Below, piece after piece: positions 7,079 through 9,369 of a DNA stretch of 9,369 nucleotides. Source of the DNA: CAWBKV01 sp041946675. Lineage in GTDB: Archaea; Halobacteriota; Methanosarcinia; Methanotrichales; Methanotrichaceae. Under the pieces are notes generated by a model. The model worked only from the letters and a program-made list of their open reading frames with translations, was not told the origin of the DNA and ran no database searches. Where the stretch lies: assembly GCA_041946675.1 (NCBI GenBank), contig JBHGAU010000091.1:1-9369 (forward strand), read 5' to 3'. The translations under genes and the position numbers were made by a program. Each line of letters opens with the position of its first letter. The first letter of the stretch is position 1.

Positions 7079-7375
7079 ATGGAACTGGTTTACTTTTACA
7101 GTAAGGAAGACGAGAAGGCAATGAAGAAAGTTTTGGATGACGAGCTCTTCGACGAGATCGTCCCGACAGTCATGGAATGCAAGTTCATGGGGATAGATAA
7201 GGACGGATTCTGCATGTATATCAAAGCCCGTGACGATCTGGCCCAAAAGGCTAAAAAGCTGCTTTCGGAGACGCCGGCAAAGGAGATGACCGGCGCTGAG
7301 GGTGAGGCTGTGATTAAGGCATTCAGAGAGCAATCCGAAGCAGCAGAAGCGGGCATGGGGACGCTATTCGGGTAA
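7079..7375 (+). CDS. Hypothetical protein, 98 residues
   Basis: I do not recognise this protein. It has 98 residues. The N-terminal two-thirds (about 1-64) reads as a small alpha/beta domain: a strand ELVYFYS, a helix KEDEKAMKKVLDDELF, a strand around PTVMECKFMGI, a strand GFCMYIKA, and a helix DDLAQKAKKLL. The rest is an acidic, alanine-rich helical tail ending GMGTLFG. There are two cysteines (C34, C45), no signal peptide and no membrane segment. ATG 7079 lies 8 nt after AGGTG (7066-7070), inside the end of the preceding 68-residue gene. The two are therefore very probably one transcript and may act together. A T-run follows the stop. Confidence 0.82.
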   Translation: MELVYFYSKEDEKAMKKVLDDELFDEIVPTVMECKFMGIDKDGFCMYIKARDDLAQKAKKLLSETPAKEMTGAEGEAVIKAFREQSEAAEAGMGTLFG

Positions 7376-7395
7376 AAATGAATTTCTATTTTTTT
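7373..7395. terminator. Bidirectional poly-T terminator between convergent genes
   Basis: The 98-residue gene and perR converge here with only 18 nt between stops. The plus strand ends in seven Ts (7389-7395) after TTTCTA. The minus strand meets five Ts (complement of A 7374-7378). Archaeal RNA polymerase terminates at T-runs without a needed hairpin, so both transcripts could end here. This is inferred from sequence only. Confidence 0.6.
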
Positions 7396-7831
7396 AGCTT
7401 TTCCTCTTGCAGCCGCTACAAATGCCAAAAATGTCAAAGTTCAAGCCTGCAGCAGCGAAATCTGCATCATTCGAAATCCGGTTCACAATTTCTGAAATCA
7501 TGGGGTCCGTGCGGTCATTGATGCTCCTGCACCGCATGCAAACAAGGTGGGCATGTGGATTCGTGTTGGGATCAAATCTGGCTTGATCATCGGGCAAGTT
7601 TAATTCCTGAACCAAACCTGCCTCTTTCAGGATTTGAATAGTTTTATAAATTGTTGCAAGACTGACAGTAGGATAGACCTTTTTCACTTCGCTATAGATT
7701 TTCTGGGCCGTCGGGTGAGAATGATTGTGGAGAACTAATCGACTGATTGCTATTCGCTGAGGCGTAGCCTTGTATCCTTTCCCGCGGAGAGCTTTGATTA
7801 TCGACGAGTCCGATTCCTGAAGGTTGTTCAT
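7394..7831 (-). CDS. perR: Fur-family transcriptional regulator, PerR-type peroxide sensor
   Basis: This 145-residue protein is of normal length for the family, with an N-terminal winged helix (KATPQRIAISRLVL, SLATIYKTIQIL) and a C-terminal dimer and metal domain. Two CxxC pairs, C98/C101 and C138/C141, should form the structural Zn site. The five positions that bind the regulatory Fe or Mn in Bacillus PerR are all kept: H39 (HPTA), D87 (RFD), H93 and H95 (PHAH), and D106. In PerR, Fe-catalysed oxidation of the two histidines matching H39 and H93 releases DNA. The aspartate in RFD separates PerR from Fur, which usually has glutamate there. It is divergent from katG, a classical PerR target, so it probably represses katG and itself. 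The start is ATG at 7831-7829, with only a weak ribosome binding site (TGAGAT) and perhaps a nearly leaderless mRNA. Confidence 0.9.
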   Translation of the reverse strand: MNNLQESDSSIIKALRGKGYKATPQRIAISRLVLHNHSHPTAQKIYSEVKKVYPTVSLATIYKTIQILKEAGLVQELNLPDDQARFDPNTNPHAHLVCMRCRSINDRTDPMISEIVNRISNDADFAAAGLNFDIFGICSGCKRKS

Positions 7832-7836
7832 ATCTC

Positions 7837-7852
7837 ATTATTATGCAATAAT
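7837..7852. promoter_or_regulatory. Inverted repeat next to the perR start, candidate PerR operator
   Basis: ATTATT (7837-7842), a 4-nt spacer ATGC, and AATAAT (7847-7852) form a perfect 6-bp inverted repeat, 5 bp upstream of the perR start codon. On the minus strand it lies downstream of TATA-like elements, where a bound repressor would block initiation. It is AT-rich like the Bacillus Per box (TTATAATNATTATAA) but differs in spacing. Autoregulation is inferred. Confidence 0.45.
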
Positions 7853-7856
7853 CAAT

Positions 7857-7880
7857 CTTAAATAGGTATCCTTCTTTATA
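7857..7880 (-). promoter_or_regulatory. Candidate perR promoter (TATA-like elements)
   Basis: On the minus strand, TATTTAAG (complement of 7857-7864) and further upstream CTATAAAG (complement of 7873-7880) resemble archaeal TATA boxes. From the nearer one, transcription would start about 25 nt downstream near 7835, giving an almost leaderless perR mRNA. From the farther one the leader would be about 20 nt. Confidence 0.35.
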
Positions 7881-7923
7881 GTAGTTGAACAGCGAACAAG
7901 AAATTAGATTCTTAAAGGATGAT

Positions 7924-7939
7924 GACTATTTATAATGTC
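7924..7939 (+). promoter_or_regulatory. Candidate katG promoter with imperfect dyad over the TATA box
   Basis: GACTATTTATAATGTC contains the TATA-like TTTATAAT (7929-7936). It is flanked by GAC and GTC, which make an imperfect palindrome centred on the box. It also contains TTATAAT (7930-7936), identical to one half of the Bacillus Per box; the other half is not conserved. A start site is expected near 7957-7960, giving katG a leader of about 160 nt. The spacer at 7832-8116 holds no other well-supported gene. Confidence 0.4.
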
Positions 7940-7968
7940 TAAAGGAGGAATATGGCTAAAATCGAAGT

Positions 7969-8076
7969 ATGGAATATTTCAAGGCTCCTGGAAAGCGAAC
8001 TGAGATGAAACCCTCAGGCAATCCGAACCGTTCGATGATACCAAGAGGAGACAAGATTGAAGAGATTGCATACTAG
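7969..8076 (+). CDS. Possible small ORF in the katG leader (35 residues), doubtful
   Basis: The reading frame begins MEYFKAPGKRTEMKPSGNPN and ends KIEEIAY. It encodes a basic, hydrophilic peptide without cysteines. If transcription begins near 7958, as the TATA box at 7929-7936 predicts, this ATG would be the first on the katG mRNA. There is no ribosome binding site just upstream. Other short frames overlap it: 18 codons at 7952-8008 behind GGAGG at 7944-7948, and 13 codons from TTG 8057 behind GAGGAG at 8045-8050. None is recognised. It could be a small protein, a regulatory upstream frame, a gene remnant or chance. Low confidence. Confidence 0.22.
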   Translation: MEYFKAPGKRTEMKPSGNPNRSMIPRGDKIEEIAY

Positions 8077-8116
8077 AGATTTGGTCTTAAATTATTAGTC
8101 AATGAGAGGTAACGTT

Positions 8117-9369
<1,253 letters not shown>

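Noticed and set aside
7898..7913. Small inverted repeat AAGAA-N6-TTCTT in the perR-katG spacer
   Set aside because: Five-base arms in AT-rich DNA are expected by chance, and it does not align with the perR-proximal repeat.

Overview
The window looks like part of a euryarchaeal chromosome, most likely from a methanogen of the Methanosarcinales type (Methanothrix/Methanosarcina relatives). That placement is an inference. It rests on archaeal-type RpoK, uS2 and RNase J, an archaeal mevalonate-route isoprenoid gene cluster, Shine-Dalgarno sites before most genes, frequent TTG starts, and TATA-like promoter elements.

Region 1 (1-6819) is one tightly packed plus-strand block. It holds the 3' end of tRNA-Pro(CGG), then rpoK, rps2, a MEMO-family gene, mevalonate kinase, isopentenyl phosphate kinase, type 2 IPP isomerase, archaeal RNase J and a GGPP synthase. 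Gaps are 36 nt or less, and several genes overlap by ATGA or a few bases. Transcription and translation genes lead directly into membrane-lipid precursor genes: mevalonate kinase makes mevalonate 5-phosphate, IPK turns isopentenyl phosphate into IPP, IDI-2 interconverts IPP and DMAPP, and IdsA condenses them to GGPP for archaeal ether lipids. The enzymes that link mevalonate 5-phosphate to isopentenyl phosphate are not in the window. Mevalonate kinase has no ATG, GTG or TTG before its first conserved motif, and a CTG start behind a strong ribosome binding site is the best reading.

Region 2 (6820-7393) holds two small plus-strand genes of unknown function. The first encodes a helical 68-residue protein with four histidines spaced exactly four residues apart. 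The pair ends in a T-rich convergent terminator.

Region 3 (7394-9369) is a divergent oxidative-stress module. A minus-strand PerR-type Fur-family regulator keeps all five peroxide-sensing ligand positions. A plus-strand katG (catalase-peroxidase) runs off the right edge. The 285-bp spacer between them is AT-rich and contains an inverted repeat next to the perR start, TATA-like elements, and a few short reading frames of uncertain status. katG is more GC-rich than its surroundings and bacterial in character, so transfer from bacteria is likely.
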